A DNA stretch of 64,000 nucleotides from Clostridiaceae bacterium (GCA_019391515.1 JAHXQP010000025.1:124001-188000); one strand, 5' to 3'. Shown: positions 16,857 to 26,735, counted from the stretch's first letter. Made by a program: numbers and translations. The notes: generated by a model from the letters alone, not told the origin.

Positions 16857-17648
16857 CTAATATAATGAAATTATAACCATAGCTATTAACAACATAAGAT
16901 TAACCATCATTAAAACAACTTGGATGCTCTTCTTACTTGTCGCTTCAACAAAATTCGTAAAACTTCTACTTTCAAATTTTTCTTCTAGATATTGTTTATT
17001 GGCAATTTGGATAATACCTGCAACAGTCAATGAATTACCTCTAAAAATTAGCCAAAGAGCAGGATCTAATTTCAGTAGAATGCCTATTATAGGTGCAACT
17101 AAAACTCCTATATGATATAGGGCAATAGATGAGCTAAATTCATTAGTTACAAATATCCAATTCCATATGGTATATGCAATAATCCACAAAATCATACTAA
17201 TTGCCCCATCAGATGTTGCAATATAATAATAATCTAGCCAAGTACCTTCAATTAAAAATACTGTTCCTATAAGTGCTATACCAGTAATTACATTACAATA
17301 CTTTTTCTTTTTTAAATCCGTTAAAGTTGCTTCAAGAATATTGATACATAAAAATATTAATACTATTTTAACGTATAATTCCCCGGGTATAATATCAAAA
17401 ACTGCAAAAACTATTAATATACGCATTAATAAAAGTGTAGATAGTTTCAATTTTTCAAAGAATACAGTTTCTAGTCTTAATAGAACTATAATTGGTAGAA
17501 TAACATTAATTGGAATATTACACCATACAGGTTGATATGATGTTATCATTGACACAATTGTGATTAATAGAGTAAGCAAAATTAATAAACCAAGTGTACT
17601 AAGATTTTTAAACCAAGATTTATCATTTAGCTTTTCCATTTTTTCCAC
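16857..17648 (-). CDS. Polytopic membrane protein of the redox operon
   Basis: The 263-aa protein has seven or eight hydrophobic segments. The INILEA...DLK motif and the WIIAYTIWNWIFVTN motif match those of the downstream 305-aa protein, so the pair are paralogues. W, Y and N residues within the second motif could line a binding site. It follows the FAD/[2Fe-2S] reductase gene by 14 bases and has a GGAGGTGG ribosome site. No signal peptide or known catalytic motif is seen. Conservation of two such proteins beside two soluble redox enzymes implies that the pathway's substrate or product crosses, or sits in, the membrane. Confidence 0.7.
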   Translation of the reverse strand: MEKMEKLNDKSWFKNLSTLGLLILLTLLITIVSMITSYQPVWCNIPINVILPIIVLLRLETVFFEKLKLSTLLLMRILIVFAVFDIIPGELYVKIVLIFLCINILEATLTDLKKKKYCNVITGIALIGTVFLIEGTWLDYYYIATSDGAISMILWIIAYTIWNWIFVTNEFSSSIALYHIGVLVAPIIGILLKLDPALWLIFRGNSLTVAGIIQIANKQYLEEKFESRSFTNFVEATSKKSIQVVLMMVNLMLLIAMVIISLY

Positions 17649-17662
17649 CTCCTCTAATTTTT

Positions 17663-18829
17663 TTATATTCTTATTTCTAAATCAGATATAGGATAAGCTT
17701 TACAAGAGTGAATATAACCAAATTTTTCGTCAGCATGTCGTAATAAAACACCTCTAGGCATAAATACCTTTCCCGATATTAATTTAATACGACAAAAGCT
17801 ACATTCTCCACTACGACAACATACATTAATACGAATACCAGCTCTTTCTAAAGATGTTAGTATAGGTTCTCCTGACATAGCAGAAATTTTTTCATCATTA
17901 TTAATAATAATTGAAAATTCTTCTTTACCACTTAAATCTGAAGGCCAACCTGGTTCATTTTGAATATCTTGACGTGCTCCAAACATTTCTTTTCGTATCA
18001 TTCGAGGTTCTACATCAAGACTTAAAAGTGCTTCTTCAACAAAATCATTCATTATATGAGGACCACAAATGTAATAGGTATGGTCATGAATATTTTTTAC
18101 TAAAGATTTAATACAATTTGCATCAATAAATCCAGTAATCCCAGAATAGTCTTTAGGGGGTTCAGAAAGAACTATTGAGTAATCGAAATTTTTATGTTTA
18201 TTAGCCATATTTATTAATTCATCTTTAAAAAATATAATTTCCTCATTCCTACAACCATAAATTAAATAAATTTTTCTCTTCAACCCAGCTTCTAATACTT
18301 CTCTAATCATACTCATAAAAGGTGTAATACCACTTCCACCAGCTATAAATACTGAAGAATCTTTATGGAATACAGGATTGTAATGGAAATTACCACTAGG
18401 ACCATTTGCAGTAAATTCGTCACCAACTTTTGCCTGATCTAAAAAATAATCTGATACAAACCCAGAATTAATACGAGCAACTGTAATTTCATAATAAGCT
18501 CCTTGTTTACTGGAAGAAGAAATACTATATGGACGGCTAGTAAGAACACCATCGATTTCTATAAAGATATTTATATATTGGCCACTTTGAAATACAGGTA
18601 ATAAGCCTTTCTTAGGAACCAATCGAAAAGTTTTTGCATACTTATTAACTTCAATAATTTCAGATACAACTAATTGTAATTCTTTTGGATGAAGTCTATT
18701 AATTATACGTTCTTTACGTCCTTTTTCCAGACTATAATTTTTTCCATATTTTTTGCTAACTTCAATATCCTTTAATATTTCAGGCCCATTATCCATTTGT
18801 CTTATAATTAATTCTTTCATATCACTCAT
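17663..18829 (-). CDS. FAD/NAD(P)- and [2Fe-2S]-containing ferredoxin reductase-type protein
   Basis: The 388-aa protein has, in order, a 45-residue N-terminal extension, an FNR FAD domain with RPYSISSS (about residues 95-102), a pyridine-nucleotide domain with IAGGSGITPFMSMI and YICGPHIM, and a C-terminal plant-type [2Fe-2S] domain. The cluster cysteines are in CCRSGECSFC and HSCKAYP. This is the layout of Hcr and oxygenase reductases: NAD(P)H to FAD to [2Fe-2S]. The start overlaps the stop of the upstream flavoenzyme (ATGA), so the two are co-translated. It probably feeds electrons to that enzyme, since no oxygenase or Hcp is nearby. Confidence 0.88.
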   Translation of the reverse strand: MSDMKELIIRQMDNGPEILKDIEVSKKYGKNYSLEKGRKERIINRLHPKELQLVVSEIIEVNKYAKTFRLVPKKGLLPVFQSGQYINIFIEIDGVLTSRPYSISSSSKQGAYYEITVARINSGFVSDYFLDQAKVGDEFTANGPSGNFHYNPVFHKDSSVFIAGGSGITPFMSMIREVLEAGLKRKIYLIYGCRNEEIIFFKDELINMANKHKNFDYSIVLSEPPKDYSGITGFIDANCIKSLVKNIHDHTYYICGPHIMNDFVEEALLSLDVEPRMIRKEMFGARQDIQNEPGWPSDLSGKEEFSIIINNDEKISAMSGEPILTSLERAGIRINVCCRSGECSFCRIKLISGKVFMPRGVLLRHADEKFGYIHSCKAYPISDLEIRI

Positions 18830-20361
18830 TTTCTTCCCTCCTTGCTTAATAACTCATCTACAACAGAGCTAGCATACATATAATTAGGCCCAAATCCACA
18901 AATATTGACCCAGCCATTTGCAAAAGTTAAATTTTTAATTAAACTTTCCCTTGGGAAAAAATAAACAGAAGATTTTAAATCCTGTTCAAAACCATATATA
19001 GCCCCTTCAGGATGATTTAAATAGCGCATATGGGTTAAAGGAGTTGCAACTTCTATTTCTTCAATATGAGAACGAATGCCATGGAACTTTTCCTCTAATC
19101 GGTTAATAATAATATTAGCAGCCTTATACTTAGTTTCATAATATTCATCTATAGAAAGTTCCATCCAAGGCTTTCCATATTTTAATGAACCTGCTGTAAT
19201 TACACTTGTACCTGGTGGACTAACTGTTGGATCATCTATTGTATAACAGGTAGTAATTATTGGATCCTTATCTGGCATAAGATTATAAGAGTTTTGGAAT
19301 GCTTCATTACAATCCGTATCAGCATAAATTAAGTTAAAGGAGTCTGTAAAACCAATTTTTTCTGGAGGACAATCTAACCCTATAAAGCAAGTAAGAGCTG
19401 AAATTCCTACCTTATATCCACTTAGATATTCTTTTGCATTAATCATTGTATTTTCTTGTCTTATCAACTTAAAATAAGTATCAATAGGTGAGATCCCTGA
19501 AACAACTATGTCACAGGAATATTCATTTCCTTCTTCATCAACTACACCAACAACAGTACCATTTTCTACAATAATCTCTTCTGCGCCACAATTATACTTT
19601 ATTATTCCATTATTTTCGCTAATGACTTCAGCCAATGCTTGGGAAATTACTTGCGATCCTCCCTTTAAATAATATGGTTTGTCTGTCATATAAATAGCTG
19701 TACAACGAGCTAAAATAGAAAAAGGGAATCTTTCCGGTGGAACACCCATGAAGCACCAATACGCATTTAAGCATAGTTGTAATTCTTTACTTTGAAAAAA
19801 TTCATCTAATACTTCCTGTGTACTTCTTAGTCCATACTTTGCTAACACAGGGAACTTTCTTCTAAATAATGTCTTAGTAAGAGATTTCCTAATAGCTCCA
19901 GGTTCACCTGTAGAATCAGCTTGCATCTTTAGAAACCTCTCTGTCTCACAATCAAATCCAAAGACCGTTTCGAAATAGTTTAATATATTTTGCTTCTCTT
20001 CTGGAAATCGTTTGCATAAGACTTCTTCAGCTTCCTTTCTATCTGCAGGTAAAGATTGTTCAAAGCCATCTGGAAGATTGATTTTGAATAAAGATTTGAT
20101 CGGAACCCATTCAATTTTGTCTTCAATACCATATTGTCTAAAAAGTTCTCTTAATGGCCCAGGATTTTCTAGACTTCCCATTGAACTTAACTGATGTAAT
20201 GCCACCTCAAACTCAAAACGTCCACGCCTAAAGGTAGTTCCACATCCTCCTGGTATATTATGTTTTTCTAAAACAAGAACCTTTTTACCATTTAGTGCAA
20301 GCTTTGCAGCAGATGACAATCCACCATTACCTGCACCAATGACAATATAATCATAATGCAT
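18826..20361 (-). CDS. CrtI/retinol-saturase-like FAD-dependent oxidoreductase
   Basis: The 511-aa protein has a classic FAD motif near its start (IVIGAGNGGLSSAAKLALNGKKV then EKHNIPGG), RGRFEFEVALHQL, and a C-terminal block (GWVNICGFGPNYMYASSVVDE). It falls in the phytoene desaturase/all-trans-retinol 13,14-reductase superfamily, whose members reduce or oxidise C=C bonds of large hydrophobic compounds. The frame opens at 20382, but ATG 20361 has the GGGAGG ribosome site at proper spacing. Genes for carotenoid synthesis are absent, so a carotenoid role is unlikely. With the coupled reductase downstream, reduction of an exogenous isoprenoid- or sterol-like substrate is plausible. This is inference. 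Confidence 0.85.
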   Translation of the reverse strand: MHYDYIVIGAGNGGLSSAAKLALNGKKVLVLEKHNIPGGCGTTFRRGRFEFEVALHQLSSMGSLENPGPLRELFRQYGIEDKIEWVPIKSLFKINLPDGFEQSLPADRKEAEEVLCKRFPEEKQNILNYFETVFGFDCETERFLKMQADSTGEPGAIRKSLTKTLFRRKFPVLAKYGLRSTQEVLDEFFQSKELQLCLNAYWCFMGVPPERFPFSILARCTAIYMTDKPYYLKGGSQVISQALAEVISENNGIIKYNCGAEEIIVENGTVVGVVDEEGNEYSCDIVVSGISPIDTYFKLIRQENTMINAKEYLSGYKVGISALTCFIGLDCPPEKIGFTDSFNLIYADTDCNEAFQNSYNLMPDKDPIITTCYTIDDPTVSPPGTSVITAGSLKYGKPWMELSIDEYYETKYKAANIIINRLEEKFHGIRSHIEEIEVATPLTHMRYLNHPEGAIYGFEQDLKSSVYFFPRESLIKNLTFANGWVNICGFGPNYMYASSVVDELLSKEGRK

Positions 20362-20428
20362 TTTTATACCTCCCTTTTTCATAGTTTATATAAATTTAAT
20401 ATTTAACAAAATATGATTCACCGAATAC

Positions 20429-20446
20429 CATTCTATACATAGTATG
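20429..20446. promoter_or_regulatory. Candidate TetR operator over the -10 of the redox operon
   Basis: CATTCTATACATAGTATG is an imperfect 18-bp palindrome (14 of 18 positions symmetric). Its right end is the proposed -10 (CATACT on the minus strand) of the redox operon. The divergent TetR gene starts 118 bases away. Binding is inferred. Confidence 0.5.
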
Positions 20447-20469
20447 CTATATGTTTTAATTAATGTCAA
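20441..20469 (-). promoter_or_regulatory. Predicted promoter of the redox operon
   Basis: Minus strand: perfect TTGACA (20469-20464), 17-bp spacer, CATACT (20446-20441). Strong -35 and weak -10 with an overlapping palindrome fit a repressible promoter. Confidence 0.6.
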
Positions 20470-20563
20470 TATTTTCACAAAATAAATATTAACTTGTTTT
20501 GATACTATTTTAAAAAATATGGTACTATATAATATAAAGAAATTATAAAGGAGAAAATATTAA

Positions 20564-21157
20564 ATGAAACAATTAAATAAAAGACAAAGACAAGCCCTAG
20601 CCACAAAATTAAAAATCACTGAAAAAGCCATGGAATTAATTAAAACTTATGGCTTAGATTCTATTAAAGTTACAGATATTTGTGAAAGCGCTAATATTTC
20701 TGTTGGAGCATTTTATCATTATTTTAATTCAAAGCAAGATTTAATTGAAAATGCCTATATGAAAATAGACCTATTAGTGGAAAAAAATGTGGAAGGTTTA
20801 CAATATGATAGTAGCTACGATAAGGTTATTGAAATATTCCGACAAGCCATGAATAATATAGAAGAACTTGGATATAAATTTATGTCTGATATATTCAAGC
20901 ATATAGTTATCCACCCTCCAAAATATTCAATACTGGGAACCCGTTATCCTTATAATGCAATTAGAAAATCCATTGAAGAAGGTATAAAATCTGGTGAGTT
21001 TATACCTTCAACAAATGCTGCTGAATTGTCCCACGATTGTATGCGTATTGGACGTGGACTAATTTTTGACTGGTGCTTATATGAAGGAAGTTATTCTCTA
21101 TCTCAAGAAACAGAAAGACTAGTAAGGATACTACTTAATGATTTTGTAAATAAATAG
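20564..21157 (+). CDS. TetR/AcrR-family transcriptional regulator
   Basis: The 197-aa protein has a TetR helix-turn-helix at residues about 12-58 (KITEKAMELIKTYGLDSIKVTDICESANISVGAFYHYFNSKQDLI) and a helical ligand-binding region behind it. An AAAGGAG site precedes ATG 20564. It is divergent from the four-gene redox operon, and a palindrome over that operon's -10 is a likely target. It therefore probably represses the operon until a hydrophobic inducer, perhaps the substrate itself, binds. A TTGATA-18-TACTAT promoter (20499-20528) could drive it. Confidence 0.9.
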   Translation: MKQLNKRQRQALATKLKITEKAMELIKTYGLDSIKVTDICESANISVGAFYHYFNSKQDLIENAYMKIDLLVEKNVEGLQYDSSYDKVIEIFRQAMNNIEELGYKFMSDIFKHIVIHPPKYSILGTRYPYNAIRKSIEEGIKSGEFIPSTNAAELSHDCMRIGRGLIFDWCLYEGSYSLSQETERLVRILLNDFVNK

Positions 21158-21485
21158 TAAACAATATTATAACATGGGATTTAATACAAAAAGCTATTTA
21201 AAAAGTTATAAAATTAAATACTTTTTAGACCTGATCTATGTACAATAAAAAGGGGAAATTTTTACTTTCATATTTCCATAAAAATCATATAAAAATTTAT
21301 TTATAGTTTCCATGATAGTATTTCATTAATTTTGAGTGTTATTATTAACCATAATATACTTACTAATCAACCTAAACATAATTTATGTGAATTACTGTCC
21401 GTAGGTCAGCTGGATTCCCACCGTTTTGGGTATATATACATTGATACAATGTAATAACTCAAAATAAAATCGCAATGAGAATCCT

Positions 21486-21608
21486 GTGTCAATTTTACCT
21501 AAACAACTAAACTTTTGCGATGTTTCTAAAGATTTTGACAAGTTTTATAATCAAAATCAAAACAATTTACTTTCTTTATTAAATAAATTTATTCCACTTT
21601 CCTTTTAG
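21486..21608 (+). pseudogene. Possible transposase N-terminal remnant
   Basis: A 40-codon frame from GTG 21486 to TAG 21606 encodes FCDVSKDFDKFYNQNQNNLLSLLNKFIPLSF. This resembles the start of IS4/IS1182-type DDE transposases and then stops abruptly. The 567-base gap 21158-21724 otherwise holds a weak A/T-flanked hairpin just after tetR (about 21200-21226) and a G+C-richer patch at 21397-21430 that I cannot assign. There is no complete gene here. Confidence 0.35.
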
Positions 21609-21724
21609 CAAATACAAATTTATCTAATTGATCAAATATCCTTGTGGATAATAGAGAATCTTAAGCTCATTATGCATAAGAACAATACTATTGTTTTTGT
21701 ATTCCATTGTAATATAATATACTT

Positions 21725-22039
21725 TTATTCATCTTTATCTAATTTAGGATATCCTAATCTATCTAGTACCATATTATAACCATCTGCTCCGTAGTTCAAT
21801 GCTCTACTTATCCTACTGATGGTAGCTGTACTAGCCCCTGTTTTCTCTTCAATTTCATTATAAGTTCTATTCATTCTAAGTAATTTTGCTACTTCAAGTC
21901 TTTGGCTAATAGCTTGTATTTCTTTTACAGTGCATATATCTTCAAAAAAACGATAACATTCTTCCATATTTTCAAGTTTAAGTATTGCTTCAAATAATGA
22001 ATCTACCTGATCACTCTTTATTCTAGAATTATAATCCAT
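21725..22039 (-). CDS. YerC/YecD-type TrpR-like repressor
   Basis: The 104-aa protein matches the TrpR superfamily subgroup YerC/YecD (TIGR02531): FFEDICTVKEIQAISQRLEVAKLL, then a helix-turn-helix RTYNEIEEKTGASTATISRISRALNYG. Family members are small dimeric DNA-binding proteins whose effector is mostly unknown. A GGGGGTG ribosome site precedes ATG 22039. It stands alone between a transposase remnant and formate-THF ligase. In several Firmicutes it is found close to purine or folate genes, which fits here but does not prove regulation. Confidence 0.88.
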   Translation of the reverse strand: MDYNSRIKSDQVDSLFEAILKLENMEECYRFFEDICTVKEIQAISQRLEVAKLLRMNRTYNEIEEKTGASTATISRISRALNYGADGYNMVLDRLGYPKLDKDE

Positions 22040-22134
22040 AAAATCACACCCCCTTTATCTCGTTACTCCTTTAATTCTACTTTTTTCTTCAAATACCTTC
22101 TGCAATATAAAATTTTACATTTTTTTAATTAATT

Positions 22135-22186
22135 ATAAAAAAGAAGCTATCACATTATCTTAAATAACGATAAAGTGATAGCTTCT
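22135..22186 (-). terminator. Terminator of fhs
   Basis: Minus strand AGAAGCTATCAC (22186-22175) pairs with GTGATAGCTTCT (22153-22142), with an inner TTATC/GATAA pairing, followed by TTTTTT. It lies 13 bases past the fhs stop. Confidence 0.85.
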
Positions 22187-22198
22187 CCTAACTACTTA

Positions 22199-23869
22199 TT
22201 AAAATAATCCTTTTATTTCACCATCTTTGGTTATATCCATATTATTTGCTGCTGGTACCTTTGGAAGGCCTGGCATAGTCATTACATCTCCTGTTAGTGC
22301 TACTAAAAATTTAGCCCCTGCCGATATCTTAATCTCTCTTACTGTGATTTTAAATCCACTTGGTCTTCCTAATAGGTCTGGATTATCAGATAGGGAGTAC
22401 TGGGTCTTAGCCATACATATAGGCATTTTATCAAGCCCAAGCTTTTCAATTTGTTTAATTTCCTTCAAAGCCTTTTGAGTAAATTCTACTCCATCAGCAC
22501 CATAAATATCTTTAGCTATTTTTTCTGCCTTTTCCACTATAGTAGAATTTTCATCATACAATACTTTAAAGTTTGACGGAGTACTTTCTACAACTTCAAC
22601 TACCTTTTTAGCTAATTCTATTCCTCCTTCTCCACCTTTTGCCCATACTTCTGAATGTACTACTTCTACTCCCAATTCTTTACATTTATTAAATACAAGC
22701 TCTAATTCATTGTCTGTATCTGTTGGGAAATGGTTTATAGCTACTACTACTGGAACGCCATAGCCTTTTACATTTTCTATATGTTTTTCTAAGTTTTCAA
22801 ATCCAACTTCTAACGCTTCTAAATTCTCTTCATTTAATTCTGTTTTTTCAACTCCACCATGAAGTTTTAATGCTCTAACAGTGGCAACTATCACTGCTGC
22901 ATCAGGTTTTAAGTCTGCAAACCTACATTTAATATCAAAGAACTTTTCCGCACCTAAATCTGCACCAAAGCCTGCCTCTGTAATAGTATATTCTGCTAAT
23001 TTTAAAGACATCTTTGTTGCCAACACACTATTGCAACCATGGGCAATATTTGCAAAAGGTCCACCATGAATGAAAGCTGGAGTATTTTCCAATGTTTGAA
23101 CTAGGTTTGGTTGTAGTGCATCTTTAAGAAGCAATGTAAGAGCACCTTCAGCATTTAAATCCCTTGCATGTACTGGTTCTCCATTATAATCATAAGCTAC
23201 TAATATATTTCCTAATCTTTCTTTTAAATCTTCTAAATCATTTGCTAAACAAAGGATAGCCATTATTTCAGATGCTACAGTAATATCAAAACTATCTTCT
23301 CTTGGTACACCATTAGGCTTTCCACCTAAGCCAACAACTATATTTCTAAGAGCTCTGTCATTCATATCCAATACCCTTTTCCAAGTAATTCTTCTTGGAT
23401 CTATTCCAAGTTCATTTCCTTGATGGATATGATTGTCAAGTAATGCAGAAAGTAAGTTGTGAGCAGTAGTTATAGCATGGATATCCCCTGTGAAATGTAG
23501 GTTAATATCCTCCATAGGTACTACTTGGGCATATCCTCCTCCTGCAGCTCCTCCTTTAATTCCAAAACAAGGCCCTAAAGAAGGCTCTCTAAGTGCAGAT
23601 ATAGCAGTTTTGCCAATCTTATTTAATGCCATACTTAAACCAATATTCATCGTAGTCTTTCCTTCTCCAGCTGGAGTTGGATTTATAGCTGTAACTAAAA
23701 CCAACTTCCCATCTGGACGATCTTCTCTTTCTTTCAATACATCCAATGAAACTTTAGCTTTATAATCACCATATAACTCCAAATCCCTCCTCCTAAGTCC
23801 TAATTGTTTTGCAATTTCCTCAATAGGTTTCATTTTTGATTCTTGAGCAATCTGAACATCAGTTTTCAT
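22199..23869 (-). CDS. fhs: Formate--tetrahydrofolate ligase
   Basis: The 556-aa protein is full length for the family (about 555-560). It carries the ATP site [17 protein letters not shown], the [11 protein letters not shown]-type segment (here [20 protein letters not shown]), [14 protein letters not shown] and the C-terminal [10 protein letters not shown]. It forms 10-formyl-THF from formate, ATP and THF. That cofactor is used by PurN and PurH encoded a few kilobases upstream and by acetogenic or amino-acid-fermenting C1 metabolism. The frame opens at GTG 23884 inside GAGGGGGAAA; ATG 23869 just after it is the start. It has its own terminator and is separated from the purine operon by another. 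Confidence 0.96.
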   Translation of the reverse strand: MKTDVQIAQESKMKPIEEIAKQLGLRRRDLELYGDYKAKVSLDVLKEREDRPDGKLVLVTAINPTPAGEGKTTMNIGLSMALNKIGKTAISALREPSLGPCFGIKGGAAGGGYAQVVPMEDINLHFTGDIHAITTAHNLLSALLDNHIHQGNELGIDPRRITWKRVLDMNDRALRNIVVGLGGKPNGVPREDSFDITVASEIMAILCLANDLEDLKERLGNILVAYDYNGEPVHARDLNAEGALTLLLKDALQPNLVQTLENTPAFIHGGPFANIAHGCNSVLATKMSLKLAEYTITEAGFGADLGAEKFFDIKCRFADLKPDAAVIVATVRALKLHGGVEKTELNEENLEALEVGFENLEKHIENVKGYGVPVVVAINHFPTDTDNELELVFNKCKELGVEVVHSEVWAKGGEGGIELAKKVVEVVESTPSNFKVLYDENSTIVEKAEKIAKDIYGADGVEFTQKALKEIKQIEKLGLDKMPICMAKTQYSLSDNPDLLGRPSGFKITVREIKISAGAKFLVALTGDVMTMPGLPKVPAANNMDITKDGEIKGLF

Positions 23870-24089
23870 AGCTTTCCCCCTCACTTAATTTTATCCATAA
23901 TCTCTGGATAATTTATTAAATATCTTAAGTTTAAAATCCTATTAACCATAAAAGTGCATATTCTCCCTTATTAAAGACTAATACCCTACTAAATATTAAT
24001 TATGCTATAAATAGAATGTTTCTCTTATTAGATATCATTATACCAAATTTTCCTTAAAATGAAAATTTAAAGTATTCTATATATTTTAA

Positions 24090-24130
24090 CTTTAAAAATA
24101 AATACCTGCTATAGATAATATATAGCAGGC
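24090..24130 (-). terminator. Terminator at the end of the purine operon
   Basis: Minus strand CCTGCTATA (24129-24121) pairs with TATAGCAGG (24113-24105), followed by TATTTATTTTT. It lies about 30 bases past the permease stop codon. Confidence 0.8.
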
Positions 24131-24160
24131 TCTTTAATTTTAAAACTATTTTTGTTATTT

Positions 24161-25453
24161 TTATATCATAAATCTAATTATAAATAAAACACTTAGTATA
24201 TACATCACTATAGATACTTGTTTTCCTTTACCTGTAAGTAATTTTAAAATCACATAAGATAACATTCCAAATACTATTCCTTCAGCAATACTATATGCTA
24301 AAGGCATCATAAGAATTGTTAAAAATGCTGGTATAGCTTCTGTAAAATCATCTAAATCTATTTCTTTTATTGGACTCATCATGAAAAGCCCTACTAGTAT
24401 AAGAGCTGGTCCTGTAGCTGAAGCCGGTACCATTGTAAACAATGGTGCAAATAATAATGAAAGAGCAAACATACCTGCAGTAGATAGTGCTGTAAGTCCA
24501 GTTCTGCCTCCTTCGGCTACTCCTGAAGCACTTTCAACAAATGTTGTTACAGTACTCGTTCCTAGACATGCTCCTCCTATTGTACCTACAGCATCGGCAA
24601 ACAACGCTTTACTGACCCTTGGAAGTTTTCCTTCTTCATCTAACATATTTGCCTTAGAAGCTACACCTGTTAAAGTTCCGATAGTGTCGAATATATCTAC
24701 AAATAAGAAAGTAAATACTACTACTATCATATCTTTAGAAAGAATATTATTCCATTCAAATTGGAAAGCAACCTTACTTAAAGATGGTGGCAAACTCATT
24801 ATTTTACCGCCTTCTGGCAATATTGTAACTCCCATAGGTATACCTATAATTGTAGTAGTTATAATTCCTATAAGTAATGCGCCTTTTACATTTTTAGCTA
24901 ATAAAACACCTGTTATTATAAGTCCAATCAGTGCTAATAGTGCTTCTGGTTCGTTTATAGCTCCTAGAGCAAGAGGTACTCCTTCTCCTTGAACTACTAT
25001 TCCTGCTGAATTAAGTCCTATAAAAGCTATAAATAATCCAATACCTACCGAAACAGCTTTTTTTAGATTTATAGGTATAGCATCAAAAATAGCTTCTCTC
25101 GCTTTAACAAAAGACAATAGTATGAAAATAATACCTTCTATAAATACTGCTGTTAATGCAAACTGCCATGAATACCCCATTTCTAATACAACTGTATAAG
25201 CAAAGAAAGCATTAAGACCCATACCTGGTGCCAATGCAAAAGGATATTTTGCATAAAGAGCCATTATCAATGTAGCTATAACTGCAGATAGTGCTGTAGC
25301 TGTGAATATTCCTCCCTTATCCATTCCAGTTTTTGAAAGGACTAAAGGATTCACTGCTAGAATGTAAGCCATAGTCATAAATGTAGTAATTCCTGCTAAT
25401 ATTTCTGTTTTTACATCAGTATTATGTTCCTTTAGTTTAAAAAAGTTTTCCAT
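24161..25453 (-). CDS. NCS2 family (AzgA-type) guanine/hypoxanthine permease
   Basis: The 430-aa protein has about 12 transmembrane segments and AzgA-subfamily signatures: ILAGITTFMTMAYILAVNP, LAPGMGLNAFFAYTVV and GTSTVTTFVESASGVAEGGRTGLTAL. These proteins import hypoxanthine, guanine or adenine with protons. It follows purD by 28 bases inside the purine operon, so uptake and synthesis share one promoter and one tandem riboswitch. PbuG/PbuO of Bacillus subtilis are the closest characterised proteins I can name, but the exact base preference cannot be read from sequence. Confidence 0.92.
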   Translation of the reverse strand: MENFFKLKEHNTDVKTEILAGITTFMTMAYILAVNPLVLSKTGMDKGGIFTATALSAVIATLIMALYAKYPFALAPGMGLNAFFAYTVVLEMGYSWQFALTAVFIEGIIFILLSFVKAREAIFDAIPINLKKAVSVGIGLFIAFIGLNSAGIVVQGEGVPLALGAINEPEALLALIGLIITGVLLAKNVKGALLIGIITTTIIGIPMGVTILPEGGKIMSLPPSLSKVAFQFEWNNILSKDMIVVVFTFLFVDIFDTIGTLTGVASKANMLDEEGKLPRVSKALFADAVGTIGGACLGTSTVTTFVESASGVAEGGRTGLTALSTAGMFALSLLFAPLFTMVPASATGPALILVGLFMMSPIKEIDLDDFTEAIPAFLTILMMPLAYSIAEGIVFGMLSYVILKLLTGKGKQVSIVMYILSVLFIIRFMI

Positions 25454-25481
25454 GATTCTCCTCCTTCGTTTAACTCTTACT

Positions 25482-26735
25482 TTATATTATTCCAATATCT
25501 TTCCTATAGCAAAGACCATCAAATTTTATTTTGTCTATATTTTTATAAACTTTTTCTCTAGCCTCTTGGAGAGTATCTCCTAAAGCTGTTACAGATAAAA
25601 CCCTTCCTCCATTAGTTAATAGCTTCCCATCTTCCATTTTTGTTCCATTGTGAAAAAGTATTATATCCTTATCTAGCTCTTTAGTTCCTATTATTTCTTT
25701 CCCTTTTTCATATTCTACTGGATATCCTTTAGATGTTAAAACTACTGTAACACATTTTTTATCTGTCCATTTTAAATCTTCTTCTTTTAAACTTCCATCC
25801 ATAGTTTTTTCAAATACATCTACAATATCATTTTCCAATCTAGGTAAAACCACTTCTGTTTCTGGATCTCCAAATCTTACATTAAACTCTAAAACTTTAG
25901 GTCCATCTTCTGTCAACATAAGTCCTATAAATAAGATACCTCTAAAATCTATATCCTCATTTTTAAATCCAATTTTTATATTCTCTAATATACTTTTCTT
26001 TATTTCTTTCTTTAATTTATCAGCCATTACTGGATTAGGCGAAAAACAACCTACTCCACCAGTATTTGGCCCTTTATCTCCTTCAAATATCTTCTTGTAA
26101 TCCCTTGCACTTTCCATAGGTATTATATTTTCACTGGATACAAAGCAAAGCAAGGAAGTTTCTGTTCCTTCTAAAAATTCTTCTATTAAAATTTCTTCTC
26201 CTGATAAGCCAAATTTCTTATCTACCATTATTTCTTCAATGGCCTTGATTCCTTCTTCCTTGGTTTTGCATATAATAACGCCTTTGCCTGCACAAAGACC
26301 ATCTGCTTTTATAACTATTGGGTAGTTTAGACTATCTAAAAAGCTAATTGCGGCTTTTGCTTCTTTAAAAACCTTATACTTTCCTGTTGGAATATTGTAT
26401 TTTTCCATAAACTCTTTAGATACTATCTTGCTTCCTTCTAAAATTGCACCTTTCTTTTTAGGTCCAAATATCCTAAGACCTTTCTCATTAAATCTATCTA
26501 CTATTCCATTAACTAAAGGATCTTCTGGACCTACAACAGTTAGATCTATATCTTTGCTTATTGCAAAATCCAATAAAAGATCTATATCTTTTGGATTTAT
26601 ATTCACATTTTCAGCTACCTGAAGAGTTCCACCATTACCCGGTGCACAATATATTTTTGATACCCTCTTGCTTTCAGATAGCTTGTGACATAATGCATGC
26701 TCTCTTCCTCCACTGCCTATAACTAAAATTTTCAT
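25482..26735 (-). CDS. purD: Phosphoribosylamine--glycine ligase (GAR synthetase)
   Basis: The 417-aa protein matches monofunctional PurD: N-terminal MKILVIGSGGREHALCHKLS, VVGPEDPLVNGIVD, the ATP-grasp segment YPIVIKADGLCAGKGVII, and metal-binding GILFIGLMLTEDGPKVLEFNVRFGDPETEVVLPRL. It catalyses step 2 of IMP synthesis (PRA + glycine + ATP to GAR). The length is normal, with no fused PurM or PurN. It lies 28 bases after purH. Confidence 0.97.
   Translation of the reverse strand: MKILVIGSGGREHALCHKLSESKRVSKIYCAPGNGGTLQVAENVNINPKDIDLLLDFAISKDIDLTVVGPEDPLVNGIVDRFNEKGLRIFGPKKKGAILEGSKIVSKEFMEKYNIPTGKYKVFKEAKAAISFLDSLNYPIVIKADGLCAGKGVIICKTKEEGIKAIEEIMVDKKFGLSGEEILIEEFLEGTETSLLCFVSSENIIPMESARDYKKIFEGDKGPNTGGVGCFSPNPVMADKLKKEIKKSILENIKIGFKNEDIDFRGILFIGLMLTEDGPKVLEFNVRFGDPETEVVLPRLENDIVDVFEKTMDGSLKEEDLKWTDKKCVTVVLTSKGYPVEYEKGKEIIGTKELDKDIILFHNGTKMEDGKLLTNGGRVLSVTALGDTLQEAREKVYKNIDKIKFDGLCYRKDIGII

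Noticed and set aside
18826-20361. Carotenoid biosynthesis (phytoene desaturase) reading of the CrtI-like gene
   Set aside because: No crtB, crtE or other carotenoid genes nearby; the partner is an NAD(P)H reductase, which suggests reduction rather than desaturation.
21397-21430. G+C-richer patch with GGTGGGAATCC on the minus strand, considered as tRNA or riboswitch
   Set aside because: No cloverleaf or known aptamer core could be built; more likely part of a decayed insertion sequence.
24381-24992. 203-aa plus-strand frame
   Set aside because: Fully antisense to the NCS2 permease, with composition typical of a membrane-protein shadow (Ser/Thr/Pro/Ala rich) and no ribosome site.
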